Notes under the pieces: generated by a model
What the model was told of the DNA's origin: nothing
The model's database searches: none
The model's input: only the letters and a program-made list of their open reading frames with translations
NCBI GenBank assembly: GCA_007376185.1
Contig: VMFS01000005.1
Coordinates: 1 to 46,617 of the forward strand
Source of the DNA: Parcubacteria group bacterium Gr01-1014_30
Lineage (GTDB): Bacteria; Patescibacteriota; Minisyncoccia; Minisyncoccales; 2-12-FULL-40-12
Direction of reading: 5' to 3'
Length of the DNA: 46,617 bases
Shown here: piece after piece, positions 26,906 through 36,785 of the stretch
Layout of the letters: every line of letters starts with the position of its first letter
Position numbering within the stretch: position 1 is the stretch's first letter
Translations under genes and position numbers: made by a program

Positions 26906-27337
26906 ATGAAACTAAATACTTACCTTAACTTTGCGGGCAACACGGAAGAAGCTTTTAACTTTTACAAATCAGTTTTCGGGGGCGACTTAACGCCAATTGT
27001 CCGTTTCAGGGATGTGCCCACAGAAGGCGTGAATATCCCAAAAGAGGACGAAAACAAAATTATGCACGTTGGTCTACCTATAGGTGGCCAGATGCTGATG
27101 GGAACAGATGCCCTTGAGTCACTTGGGCAAAAACTGGTTTTGGGAAACAATTCTTATATTTCCATACACCCTGACAGCAAAGAAGAAGCCGACAGGATAT
27201 TTTCGGCTCTTTCTGAAGGTGGCACTATAGAAATGCCAATTGCCGATCAGGTGTGGGGCGACTATTACGGCAGTTTCAAAGACAAGTTCGGCGTGCAGTG
27301 GATGGTAAATTATCACGAGGAAAAGCAAAGGCATTAA
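26906..27337 (+). CDS. VOC/PhnB-like superfamily protein
   Basis: MKLNTYLNFAGNTEEAFNFYKSVFGGDLTPIVRF...DKFGVQWMVNYH. Confidence 0.85.
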   Translation: MKLNTYLNFAGNTEEAFNFYKSVFGGDLTPIVRFRDVPTEGVNIPKEDENKIMHVGLPIGGQMLMGTDALESLGQKLVLGNNSYISIHPDSKEEADRIFSALSEGGTIEMPIADQVWGDYYGSFKDKFGVQWMVNYHEEKQRH

Positions 27338-27444
27338 TGAAGGGAGAGTAATTGTGTCAAGGTATTTGACTTGATTTTTGACTAATTTTCAATATAATAA
27401 TAAAATAAAGGTCTATCATTAAATGGATAAGGTATTAAACAACT

Positions 27445-27690
27445 ATGATTAGAGCAATATGGGGTTTAGCCTGGTTTAAGACGATTTTGGGGATTTTATG
27501 GCTCATTCTGTTTATATGGGCATTGGTAGATATTTTGGGCAGCAAGAAAGATGTAGCCACCAAGATTATTTGGATAGTCGTGTGCTTAATCCTACCCGTA
27601 CTGGGCGTTATTATCTATGTGATTTTTGGAAGCGGAAATAAAGATACTAATACCCCCACGCCACCGTCGGCCCCTCCTACTTCTCAATAA
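27445..27690 (+). CDS. PLDc_N-like small membrane protein
   Basis: WALVDILGSKKDVATKIIWIVVCLILPVLGVIIYVIFG. Confidence 0.7.
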   Translation: MIRAIWGLAWFKTILGILWLILFIWALVDILGSKKDVATKIIWIVVCLILPVLGVIIYVIFGSGNKDTNTPTPPSAPPTSQ

Positions 27691-27722
27691 TTGACAGATT
27701 GTTTTTTTAGTCTATTTTGGTT

Positions 27723-27755
27723 ATAATAAGGCGACTAAACGCCTTATTATTTTTA
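27723..27755 (+). terminator. Intrinsic terminator
   Basis: ATAATAAGGCGactaaaCGCCTTATTAT followed by TTTT. Confidence 0.85.
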
Positions 27756-27813
27756 AGTACACACCGTCAGTTGAAAACTTAGTTGAATGGAGTTATACTG
27801 ACTGAAGAATAGT

Positions 27814-29274
27814 ATGCCAAACGGAAAAAGCAAAATCATATTGATTATTGCGCTGGTATTGTTGTTGATTTTGATTGTTAGAGGAATTGAACGCAAAAAA
27901 GAACAGCAAGATAACGGATCTGTTCCACCAACCCCACAAAATGACGGATCTGTTCTACCAACCCCACCTTCTTCAACTTCAGGCGAGTTTCCTACCCCTA
28001 CCCCTACTCCAACACCCACTCCAACTCCGACTCCAACTCCAACTCCGACTCCGACTCCGACTCCGACTACTCCTCCAGTGTCAGGCGATTTTCCCACCCA
28101 AACCCTTGATTTCTTCGACGCAACTACTGTTCATCCTAACGCCCGCGGTTTCCAGTTAAACGACTATGACCCCATAAGCAAGAAGGTTGTCTTTTATCCT
28201 TGGGGCGGCGCGAATAGCGGTCCGAGCGGAGTAATTCTTTCTTACGATACTACCAAAAACTTCTTGGATAAAGGAAGCTATGAAGCGGCTGACCTTACGC
28301 AGTTGATTGGTCCTGAAGCAGAGGGTTTCGGTGGTGGTTGTGTAGACAACAACGGCTGGTTCTACCTACCCGCTCTTAGGAAAGACGTTGGCGCTGGTAC
28401 AGTAGCTAACAGCTTAATGATCCGCTATAAAGGCACCAAGGCGGTTAATGATCGTTCTGCCTACGAGACCTTTGACGTGGCCGGGCTGGGCATACCGAGA
28501 ATCGGCTGGGCGCCATGCATATATCAGAGCGGCTACGTCTATTATAGCCCGATTCTTGAGAACGGATCTAGAGTTCCACACGGAATCTTCCTGCGATATA
28601 ACACTGCTCTGGCATTCAATAATACTTCAGCTTGGAGCTGGTATGATATTAAAACTAATGTAAGTTCCAGAGCTGCCGGCTTCCAGTCAATGGCTACTAA
28701 GTATCCTTATGTTTATCTTATCCCATTCGGTGTTGGTGAAAGTCTGATCGTAAGATACGACGTCACCAAGTCATTCAACTCTCCTTCCTCCTATCAAACC
28801 TTTGACATTGCTACTCTTAACAATAACGTCAAGGGTCCAACCGGAGGAATACTGGTTGGGAATACTCTTGTGCTTGTTCCCTGGAGAGATCTTTCAAAGC
28901 CTGGCACCAAAGCGATTATGAGTGTTGCGGCGGCATTTGACACCACGCGGTCATTATCTGATGCAGCAGCCTGGAAATTCTTTGACACTAATACCAGCGA
29001 TCCAAAGGCGGAGGGGTATCAATTTGGCTGGGCAGATAAACAGGGCTTTGTCCACTTTGTCCCTCAAATCAATAGCTCTGTGACAGTTCCACCTTTTATC
29101 GTATGGGACAGCAGCAAACCCTTTGACCAAGTCTCCTCTTGGAAAACCTACAGCAGCGCAGGCGTGACTAATTCTACCGGCGCTGCCTACGATGGAGAAA
29201 GTACTGCCTGGCTTGCTCCTTATGGTAATGGTGGAAGCAGTGGTCTCATTACGCAGGTAAAAATGAATTACTGA
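27814..29274 (+). CDS. Membrane-anchored protein with Pro-Thr stalk and repeated propeller-like domain
   Basis: N-terminal TM, PTPTPT linker, about six repeats of (F/Y)xx(F/Y)D...GY/GF...YxxP(W/F). Confidence 0.65.
   Translation: MPNGKSKIILIIALVLLLILIVRGIERKKEQQDNGSVPPTPQNDGSVLPTPPSSTSGEFPTPTPTPTPTPTPTPTPTPTPTPTPTTPPVSGDFPTQTLDFFDATTVHPNARGFQLNDYDPISKKVVFYPWGGANSGPSGVILSYDTTKNFLDKGSYEAADLTQLIGPEAEGFGGGCVDNNGWFYLPALRKDVGAGTVANSLMIRYKGTKAVNDRSAYETFDVAGLGIPRIGWAPCIYQSGYVYYSPILENGSRVPHGIFLRYNTALAFNNTSAWSWYDIKTNVSSRAAGFQSMATKYPYVYLIPFGVGESLIVRYDVTKSFNSPSSYQTFDIATLNNNVKGPTGGILVGNTLVLVPWRDLSKPGTKAIMSVAAAFDTTRSLSDAAAWKFFDTNTSDPKAEGYQFGWADKQGFVHFVPQINSSVTVPPFIVWDSSKPFDQVSSWKTYSSAGVTNSTGAAYDGESTAWLAPYGNGGSSGLITQVKMNY
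27992..28074 (+). repeat. In-frame hexanucleotide-type repeat (ACTCCN)n encoding (PT)n
   Basis: Direct reading. Confidence 0.9.
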
Positions 29275-29384
29275 ATCAGTGAAAAACCTAAAATATTGAG
29301 TTAGTTCTTTGGCAAACGCCTGGACAAAAGGAAAGCCGTTGCCAGAATAAAAACTCGCTGACTTTTAAATTTGATATTAGCAAT

Positions 29385-30083
29385 ATGAATCAAAAAGGAT
29401 TTATTAATATCATTTTATTGATTATAGTCATCGTTGTAATTGTTGGCGCTGGAGCTTATTTTGCCGCAACCTGGCAAACAATACCCGCGCCAACTCCAAT
29501 CCCGACACCAAGTCTAACTCCTTTACCGACTCCCGAGCCAACACCCACACCTGTGCCAGTTGGAAGACCTAATTCAACATCTTACAAAGAGGACGGGACT
29601 TGCCCTCTTGGGTATGTAGATTATGGCGTGCCCCTCCAGTGTGTTACACCTGAATACATGGAATATTGCAAAACTCACCCTTGTCCGATATGTCTTGCCG
29701 GCGACACACTGATTGACACGCCTTCTGGCTTGATTGCAGTAAAGGATTTACAAGTTGGCATGCCGGTTTGGACAAAAAATAAAGCCGGTGAGCGCGTTTC
29801 TGGTTTTGTAACCAAAACGTCAAAAACAGCCGTTCCGGCAACTCACCACATGGTGCATTTAATTCTTAATGACGGCCGGGATTTATTTGTTTCTTCGGGT
29901 CATCCAACCACCGATGGACGCGCCATCGGCGATCTTGTATCTGGCCAAGCGTATGATAACGCAACCATAGTAAGCGCTATACGCGTTCCTTATGGCGAGA
30001 GCGCAACATACGACTTGTTGCCGTCTGGGGACACCGGATTCTATTGGGCCAACGGCATTCTCATTGGCAGTACTCTTCATTAG
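29385..30083 (+). CDS. Membrane-anchored Hint (Hedgehog/intein-type) domain protein
   Basis: TM, PT-rich linker, then CLAGDTLIDTPSGLIAVKDLQVGMPVWT...VHLILNDGRDLFVSSGHPTTDGR...GFYWANGILIGSTLH. Confidence 0.78.
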   Translation: MNQKGFINIILLIIVIVVIVGAGAYFAATWQTIPAPTPIPTPSLTPLPTPEPTPTPVPVGRPNSTSYKEDGTCPLGYVDYGVPLQCVTPEYMEYCKTHPCPICLAGDTLIDTPSGLIAVKDLQVGMPVWTKNKAGERVSGFVTKTSKTAVPATHHMVHLILNDGRDLFVSSGHPTTDGRAIGDLVSGQAYDNATIVSAIRVPYGESATYDLLPSGDTGFYWANGILIGSTLH

Positions 30084-31390
30084 TGGGCGGGGATTGTAAT
30101 CGGGTCTGATGGGGCATGGGTCCGCTTTGCGGCGATGAGTAAGGGCAGCGCGCCCACTTGAATTGCCGCGCTTATCACGAATGAAGCGGGGTAGCCGAAT
30201 ACATCAGCAGAGCGGCCCAGAAAGGGTTGGGTTACGGCGCCTCCCGCGCTGTCTAAGAGCGCGTCAAACGAAAGCACCGTGGCTCTATGATGAGACGCAA
30301 TGAGCCCGTTTAAGTATGCGTGCCGCACCGGCATAGCAACGGCAAAAATAAGCCCCCAGAGTATGAGCAGTAAAACCACCGCCCAAAAGTTCGCGACGAA
30401 TCCCATAAGCGCTATAACCGCTACTCCTATAGCCTCTGTCGTAATAAGCAGGCCTGTGCGGGTACGAAAAAGACGCCGCACGTAATCAACCGAGAGTCCG
30501 CCGACAATTTGGGCTGCCGCCACTATGGCGGCAGCAAGCCCTGCGACGCTGTACGCTTGCGGGTTGCCGTAGAGCTCCAGCAAATAGGGCTGCATGGCGT
30601 AGAACACGTAAATTCCAATGCCCGCAAAGGGGGCAGACAGCATCAAGAATTTTACCGAGCGGTTTCGCCAGCCGTTTTCCATGGCGGCAGTGAGCACGGA
30701 TTTTATGTGCTTTGCAAGCCCAAGGCCTTTCTGCGGCGTGAATCCAAGATCGCGCATCATGAATATGCTTATTAAGAGCGTTACGCCAAGAAAGCCCACG
30801 CGGAAAAGATACGGAGCGCCTAAATTGATAAGTTGCGCTATATATCCTCCTGCGACAGATCCCAAAAGCATAGCCGTTCCGCCGAGCGCCTGCCCGCGCG
30901 CGAGCACGGATTCCAGCTGGCCTTTGTAGTTTGTGGCGTTTAGGGCATCCACGAGCCACGCTTCCATTGCTCCAGAGAGAAACGTAAATCCAAGCCCCAA
31001 AATTACAGAAACAATGGCCCATGCCCACAGCGGCCCGTGGATCTGCCAGAGCCACCAGTATATGAGTGTTCCGATTAAAAGCGTGGCAGAGCCGAGCTCG
31101 TACGACTTGCCGCGCCCTTTTGTGTCCGCCACCAATCCTGTGGGTATTTCAAAAAGCACCATGCCTGCGGTAAAAAAAGCGTTAGCGGCAAACGCCGAGG
31201 TATTTGAAAGCCCCGCGTCTAAAAGAAAAAGCGTATTAATGCCCCAGATGAATGAAGCGGCAAGGGTGGAAAAAAGCGTTAAGAGATAGTAGGTAAGCTT
31301 AACTTTCTTTGGCGTAGACGCCATGAGTTGATGATATAAGAAAAAGGGAAATGCCGCAATGAAATTCGCGATAGCGCCGGACTTATCCAT
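30080..31390 (-). CDS. MFS transporter
   Basis: Many TM helices; MVLFEIPTGLVADTKGRGKSYELG MFS loop motif. Confidence 0.88.
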   Translation of the reverse strand: MDKSGAIANFIAAFPFFLYHQLMASTPKKVKLTYYLLTLFSTLAASFIWGINTLFLLDAGLSNTSAFAANAFFTAGMVLFEIPTGLVADTKGRGKSYELGSATLLIGTLIYWWLWQIHGPLWAWAIVSVILGLGFTFLSGAMEAWLVDALNATNYKGQLESVLARGQALGGTAMLLGSVAGGYIAQLINLGAPYLFRVGFLGVTLLISIFMMRDLGFTPQKGLGLAKHIKSVLTAAMENGWRNRSVKFLMLSAPFAGIGIYVFYAMQPYLLELYGNPQAYSVAGLAAAIVAAAQIVGGLSVDYVRRLFRTRTGLLITTEAIGVAVIALMGFVANFWAVVLLLILWGLIFAVAMPVRHAYLNGLIASHHRATVLSFDALLDSAGGAVTQPFLGRSADVFGYPASFVISAAIQVGALPLLIAAKRTHAPSDPITIPAH

Positions 31391-31562
31391 TATTGATTTG
31401 CAAGAAAAAAGCGGAATTTGTATAATAAATTATAAAGACTATCAAAGCAACTTTTCCAGAGCGCGGCAGCTTCTTAAGAGTTGCCAGTTAGGAGATGCCG
31501 CCAAAGGACATGAATTTCTTTAATAATAAAGGTCGAAGTTGTATTAAAGTAATATAAGAAAA

Positions 31563-31961
31563 ATGAATTATTTGGCAATTCTTATTGCGGCGGTTGCGGA
31601 TATGGCGGTTGGGTATTTGTGGTACGGACCGCTTTTTGGCAAAACTTGGACGGGAATGATGGGGTTTACGCCAGAGAGCGTTAAAGCCATGAAGATGACT
31701 CCCAAGCAGGCAATGGCAGGAGGTTTTATTACTGCGTTAATTTTCGCCTACGCACTTGCGATGTTCGCTAACCTCATTGAGGTTTCAGGTTTAACAGGAG
31801 CTTTTACACTTGGCTTTTGGATTTGGTTCGGATTTGTGGCGACAATTCAGGCCGGTTCTTTTCTCTGGGAAGGAAGGCCCTTTAAGTTATTCGCGTTTAA
31901 CGCCGTTGAATCTTTGATCGCTACTTTAGCGATGGCGCTTGTGGTGGTACTTTGGCAGTAG
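31563..31961 (+). CDS. DUF1761 family membrane protein
   Basis: VADMAVGYLWYGPLFGKTWTGMMGFTPESVKAM. Confidence 0.8.
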   Translation: MNYLAILIAAVADMAVGYLWYGPLFGKTWTGMMGFTPESVKAMKMTPKQAMAGGFITALIFAYALAMFANLIEVSGLTGAFTLGFWIWFGFVATIQAGSFLWEGRPFKLFAFNAVESLIATLAMALVVVLWQ

Positions 31962-32014
31962 AGCCAAAGCGCGGCGGATCAAGACTATCTGGAAAATAAG
32001 AGAACTTTCATTTA

Positions 32015-32632
32015 ATGAGCGAAAAGCGGAGTTTGGTCCTTAGACATTTTAGAAAAGTTGACAGCGTCATTTACGAAGCGTTAAAGGGTATAAATTTCAA
32101 GGAGCGCTCCTTGCTGAAAAAACGCGCAAGTTCTGATTACCTCGCGGCTTTATGCCGCGAGGTAATCAACCAGCAGCTTTCAGACAAAGTTGCTCGTGTG
32201 ATTGTTGCAAGATTTGATAAAACTTTTGGCCTAAAAGTTAAGCCGAGAGGGCTGCTTGGGACAAGCGACAAAAAGTTAAGGGCTTTGGGCATATCCAATG
32301 CCAAAGTGAGCTATATTAAAAACATAGGCCGCGCTTTTTTGCAAAAGCCTAAACATTTCAGCCGTTTGCACAAACTGCCAGATGAAGAAGTTGTCACTAA
32401 ACTGACGAGCATTAAAGGGGTGGGCCCGTGGACAGCCGAAATGTTTTTAATATTTACTTTGGGCAGAGAAGACGTTTTCTCTTACGGGGACTTGGGTTTG
32501 AGGAAAGCGTTCGCCAACTTGTACGGAGTAAAAAATCCCAAGGAGCGCGATCTTGAAAAAGTGGTTTCACGTTGGAGCCCCTTCAAGTCCTACGGCGCAA
32601 TGGCGCTTTGGAGAAGCGTTGATAACGCTTAG
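32015..32632 (+). CDS. DNA-3-methyladenine glycosylase II-like (HhH-GPD)
   Basis: LCREVINQQLSDKVA; HhH LTSIKGVGPWTAEMFLIFTLGREDVFSYGDLGLRKA. Confidence 0.9.
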   Translation: MSEKRSLVLRHFRKVDSVIYEALKGINFKERSLLKKRASSDYLAALCREVINQQLSDKVARVIVARFDKTFGLKVKPRGLLGTSDKKLRALGISNAKVSYIKNIGRAFLQKPKHFSRLHKLPDEEVVTKLTSIKGVGPWTAEMFLIFTLGREDVFSYGDLGLRKAFANLYGVKNPKERDLEKVVSRWSPFKSYGAMALWRSVDNA

Positions 32633-32647
32633 TACCTGAAGTTGTGG

Positions 32648-32653
32648 TATAAT
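32648..32653 (+). promoter_or_regulatory. Extended -10 TGGTATAAT, 8 nt before ATG 32662
   Basis: Direct reading. Confidence 0.5.
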
Positions 32654-32661
32654 ATAAATGT

Positions 32662-33132
32662 ATGATGGAGGATCTGCCGCGCACAGCTCCGCGGTGGGAT
32701 AAATACCGTTTGAGAAGACTGAGAAAATCAATAATTAATCCGCACTACTACGGCGACATTGTCAGACGTCTTTTCTTGACCGCGGGAATTGTTATCGCTT
32801 TTTCTACTCCTCTTTTTTTCCATTTAGCGCCCAAACTGTCAATCCCTGTTTTTTCATTAATCGTTGTCGTGACTTTGGTGTTTCTCGCGGGTTATACCAG
32901 CCCCGCCAAAAAACGCGTCGTTGAACTTGACATAATCTCCTCGGCGTTGGCCATAGTTCTGTTTGGCATAAGCGCTTTTCTGGCTTGGAGGTCTGATCAT
33001 CCCGACTGGCACAGGGTTTTCTTTTTCTTTTTGCTGTCAGGTCTTGGGTTGATATTCATATTCGCTCTTTACTACAGCGTAAAGTCCCTGCGCGGCATTA
33101 GTTCTTCAAAGGAATCCTACCCGGAAATTTAA
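32662..33132 (+). CDS. Hypothetical multi-TM protein upstream of the atp operon
   Basis: About four hydrophobic segments. Confidence 0.6.
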   Translation: MMEDLPRTAPRWDKYRLRRLRKSIINPHYYGDIVRRLFLTAGIVIAFSTPLFFHLAPKLSIPVFSLIVVVTLVFLAGYTSPAKKRVVELDIISSALAIVLFGISAFLAWRSDHPDWHRVFFFFLLSGLGLIFIFALYYSVKSLRGISSSKESYPEI

Positions 33133-33144
33133 AGATTGCGTTCA

Positions 33145-33174
33145 TTGACTTAAATTATTTCTCCGTGGTATCAT
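33145..33174 (+). promoter_or_regulatory. atp operon promoter TTGACT -18- TATCAT (extended TGG)
   Basis: Direct reading. Confidence 0.5.
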
Positions 33175-33187
33175 AAGCACTTGATAT

Positions 33188-33922
33188 ATGCCTGAAATTC
33201 ACATACGCGCTGAAGAAATTTTAACCATAGGGCCGTTTCCGGTTACCAATTCTCTTTTGGCATCTTTTTTGATTTCAGGTTTAATGGTGGCCGCCACTTT
33301 TTTTATGCGGAAAAAAATGGCTTTTATTCCCGGCAAAATTCAGAATTTTTTTGAAATGATAGTTGAAGACATATTAAAACTGATGGACTCCGTTTTGACC
33401 GACAGAAAGCTTTCGGAGAAGTATTTGCCGCTCGTGGCCACGATTTTTCTTTTTGTTTTGGCTTCAAACTGGCTGGGTTTAATTCCGGGAGTGGGCGCTG
33501 TAGGGTTTAAAGAGAACGGGGTTTTGAAGGCCTTTTTGCGGCCGCCTTCAAGCGACCTAAATTTTACCATAGCTTTGGCCGCTATAGCCGTTTTCGGCGT
33601 TAATTTTTTTGCGGTTTTGGCGTTGGGTTTTAAGAAGCACTTTTCCAAATTTTTCACTCTTCGCAATCCGATTTTTTCTTTTGTGGGGTTGATTGAATTT
33701 GCCTCAGAATTCATTAAAATCATTTCTTTTTCCTTCAGATTGTTCGGAAACATATTCGCTGGTAAGGTTTTGCTCTTAATAGTCGGTTTTCTGGTGCCTT
33801 ACTTTATACCTTTGCCTTTTCTGTTTCTTGAAATTTTTATAGGGTTTATACAGGCCTTTATTTTTGCTATACTTACGCTGGTATTCATCGCCATGGCCGT
33901 GCAGCCAGAATCGGCCCACTAA
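33188..33922 (+). CDS. atpB: ATP synthase F0 subunit a
   Basis: SFRLFGNIFAGKVLL, FIGFIQAFIFAILTLVFI. Confidence 0.95.
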   Translation: MPEIHIRAEEILTIGPFPVTNSLLASFLISGLMVAATFFMRKKMAFIPGKIQNFFEMIVEDILKLMDSVLTDRKLSEKYLPLVATIFLFVLASNWLGLIPGVGAVGFKENGVLKAFLRPPSSDLNFTIALAAIAVFGVNFFAVLALGFKKHFSKFFTLRNPIFSFVGLIEFASEFIKIISFSFRLFGNIFAGKVLLLIVGFLVPYFIPLPFLFLEIFIGFIQAFIFAILTLVFIAMAVQPESAH

Positions 33923-33958
33923 AAGGTCGTTTTAAAACATTAATACTATTACCAATTA

Positions 33959-34087
33959 AGTCGCCAGCTCGGAGAGGGGTCGGGAGAACTCGACCAGTTC
34001 TCCCGTGTAGGAAAACAGCGAGGCCGAAGGCCAAGCGTTAGAAACCGCGGGTTTCTAAAGAGCGGCGTAGTGCAACGAGCCGCGACT
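33959..34087 (+). ncRNA. Candidate structured RNA/element, copy 2 (atpB-atpE junction)
   Basis: Same conserved blocks as 22046-22172; outer AGTCGC/GCGACT. Confidence 0.65.
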
Positions 34088-34089
34088 GA

Positions 34090-34332
<243 letters not shown>

Positions 34333-34335
34333 CAA

Positions 34336-34866
34336 ATGTCAGAGCTTTTACATCAACTTGGCATTGATTGGAAACTGCTTTTGAGCCAAGCGGTTAACTT
34401 TTTGGTTCTTTTGGCCGTCCTAACGTTTTTTCTTTACCGGCCTCTCTTGAGGATAATGCGCGAGAGAAGGCAAAAGATAGAACTAGGCATGCGAGGGGCC
34501 GAGGAGGCAGAGCATATAATAGCCCAAGCGGAAGATACAAAGAAACAAAAGATAGCGGCGGCCGAAGGTCAAGCCTTATCCATAATTTCAAGCGCAGAAA
34601 AAGAGGCGTTAAAGCAGAAAGAGCAGTTGATTTTGGAAGCTCGCTCAAAATCGGACGCCTTGCTTGAAGAGGCCGCAGACGTTGCCGAGCGCCGCCTTAT
34701 AGAACAGCTTTCAAGTTTGCTGGCAGACGCGAAGCAGCTTATAAAAGACGCGATAGTGAAGACCGTGTCGCTAAGGCCGGACCAAGTTGACGAAAAACTA
34801 ATAGACCAAGCTGTACATCAGATTAAATCCCAAATCCCAAATTCTAAACACCTTTTTGACGTATGA
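34336..34866 (+). CDS. atpF: ATP synthase F0 subunit b
   Basis: One TM plus long coiled-coil; operon position. Confidence 0.92.
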   Translation: MSELLHQLGIDWKLLLSQAVNFLVLLAVLTFFLYRPLLRIMRERRQKIELGMRGAEEAEHIIAQAEDTKKQKIAAAEGQALSIISSAEKEALKQKEQLILEARSKSDALLEEAADVAERRLIEQLSSLLADAKQLIKDAIVKTVSLRPDQVDEKLIDQAVHQIKSQIPNSKHLFDV

Positions 34867-35240
34867 AGTATTCACCGGAGTTATACGCCAGAGCGTTTAT
34901 GGAAACGGTGGCTCAGGCCTCCCAAGTAAAACAAAAAGCTCTGCTTTCGCGTTTTCTTGAAATCATCGTAAAAAACGGCGACTACCTAGGGATTAAAAAG
35001 ATACTTAGCAAGATTGAAGAAGCGGTCGTCAGGGAAAAGGGCGGGAGAATGATTACTTTGGAGTTTGCGAGAGAGGTTGAAAAAGAGCTGGCGGAGCGTC
35101 TGAAAAGCAGTTTTAGCGATAATGACCATATTTTAACGTTGCTCAATCCGGAGCTGGTTGCGGGCGTAAGGGTGTTGGTTGACGGGGAGTCGGAACTTGA
35201 TATGTCTCTGCAGAGAAAACTTAAAAAACTTTTTACATAA
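34863..35240 (+). CDS. atpH: ATP synthase F1 subunit delta
   Basis: Position between atpF and atpA; C-terminal LLNPELVAGVRVLVDGESELDMSLQRKLKKL. Confidence 0.9.
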   Translation: MKYSPELYARAFMETVAQASQVKQKALLSRFLEIIVKNGDYLGIKKILSKIEEAVVREKGGRMITLEFAREVEKELAERLKSSFSDNDHILTLLNPELVAGVRVLVDGESELDMSLQRKLKKLFT

Positions 35241-35252
35241 TGTTACGCTTCA

Positions 35253-36782
35253 GTGTCATACGATATTCTTGAAAAACTTAAGAAGGAAATTGAAGGATTC
35301 AAAGAAAAGCCCGAATTTGCAAAAGTAGGCGTAGTCGTGGAAGCCGGCGACGGCATAGCCAAAATCTCGGGGCTGTCGGGAGCTTTGAGCCAGGAACTCT
35401 TGATCGTCCAAACAAAAGATTCTGAGGTGCCAGCTTTAGCTTTTAACTTGGAAGAAACACTTGTGGGCGCCGTGGTTTTAGGCCAAGCTCACTCCTGTCA
35501 AGTCGGCGACAGAGTTCACAAAACAGGAAAAGTTCTTTCAATAAAGGTGGGTCAAGAACTCATAGGCAGGGTCTTGAGTCCTGTTGGGGAGGCGCTGGAC
35601 GGAAAGGGCGTTTTGTTCAAAAAACCACAAGAGGCCGCTGATTATTTTTTGGAGAGACAGGCTCCTTCGGTTATTGACCGCGAGTCGGTAAATACGCCGC
35701 TTCACACCGGAGTCAAAGCCATTGACTCAATGATTCCCATAGGCAGGGGACAGAGAGAGTTGATAATCGGGGATCGCCAGACCGGTAAAACCGCCTTGGC
35801 GCTTGACGCCATTTTGAACCAGAAGCAGGACCGGGGTAGGCCACAGGTTATTTGCGTTTATGTGGCCATCGGGCAGAAAAACTCAAAAGTCGCGAAAATA
35901 ATAAAAAAACTGCAAGAAGCCGGAGCCATTGATTACACAATTGTGGTTTCTGCTCCCGCTTCCTCGCCCGTCGCTCTTCAGTATTTGGCTCCATATGCTG
36001 GCTGCGCCATCGGCGAGTACTTTATGGACAAGGGCAGGGATGCTTTGGTTATTTACGACGACCTTTCAAAGCATGCCGACGCATATAGACAGCTCTCGCT
36101 TTTGTTACGTAGGCCGCCAGGTAGGGAAGCGTATCCAGGCGACATTTTTTATCTGCACGCGCGACTTTTGGAAAGAGCGACCAAGCTCAATCCCGAAAAG
36201 GGCGGCGGGTCCTTGACCGCCTTGCCCATAATAGAAACAAAACTCGGAGACGTTTCAGCTTACATTCCTACGAACGTCATTTCAATAACCGACGGACAAA
36301 TCTATCTTGAATCTGGTCTTTTTTATCAGGGGATTCGGCCTGCCTTGAACGTCGGGCTTTCCGTGTCTAGAATAGGGTCCTCGGCCCAGACCAAAGCTAT
36401 GAAAAAAGTGGCGGGGCGTTTACGCTTAGAGCTTGCTCAGTTCAGAGAGCTTCAGGCCTTCGTGCAGTTTTCGTCGGACCTTGACGAAAACACAAGAAAA
36501 CAGATAAGCCGGGGCCGGCTGCTGACAGAGGTTTTGAAGCAAGCCGATTCTTCGCCTTTGCCCTTTGAGTGCCAAGTTGTTTTGCTTTTCGCCGCCTTGC
36601 AGGGATTTGCTGACGACGTGTCTCTTGAAAGAGTAGGGGTCTTTGAAGAGCGTTTTGAAGAGTATCTGGAAAAACTTCACCTAGAAGACATTTTGAAACC
36701 GATTCAGGAGACGGGCAATCTGGACGAAAAGACCGAAAGCGCATTAAAAAAAGCTCTAACCAATTTTAAGAACACTTTTTAG
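35253..36782 (+). CDS. atpA: ATP synthase F1 subunit alpha (GTG start)
   Basis: [14 protein letters not shown], full-length similarity. Confidence 0.97.
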   Translation: MSYDILEKLKKEIEGFKEKPEFAKVGVVVEAGDGIAKISGLSGALSQELLIVQTKDSEVPALAFNLEETLVGAVVLGQAHSCQVGDRVHKTGKVLSIKVGQELIGRVLSPVGEALDGKGVLFKKPQEAADYFLERQAPSVIDRESVNTPLHTGVKAIDSMIPIGRGQRELIIGDRQTGKTALALDAILNQKQDRGRPQVICVYVAIGQKNSKVAKIIKKLQEAGAIDYTIVVSAPASSPVALQYLAPYAGCAIGEYFMDKGRDALVIYDDLSKHADAYRQLSLLLRRPPGREAYPGDIFYLHARLLERATKLNPEKGGGSLTALPIIETKLGDVSAYIPTNVISITDGQIYLESGLFYQGIRPALNVGLSVSRIGSSAQTKAMKKVAGRLRLELAQFRELQAFVQFSSDLDENTRKQISRGRLLTEVLKQADSSPLPFECQVVLLFAALQGFADDVSLERVGVFEERFEEYLEKLHLEDILKPIQETGNLDEKTESALKKALTNFKNTF

Positions 36783-36785
36783 AAC

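Noticed and set aside
27992-28074. Short tandem repeats as a CRISPR array
   Set aside because: Hexanucleotide coding repeat without spacers; no cas genes anywhere in the window.
30486-31055. Long overlapping ORFs on both strands over the MFS gene
   Set aside because: Main frame has clear MFS character; others are shadow ORFs in a GC-richer stretch.
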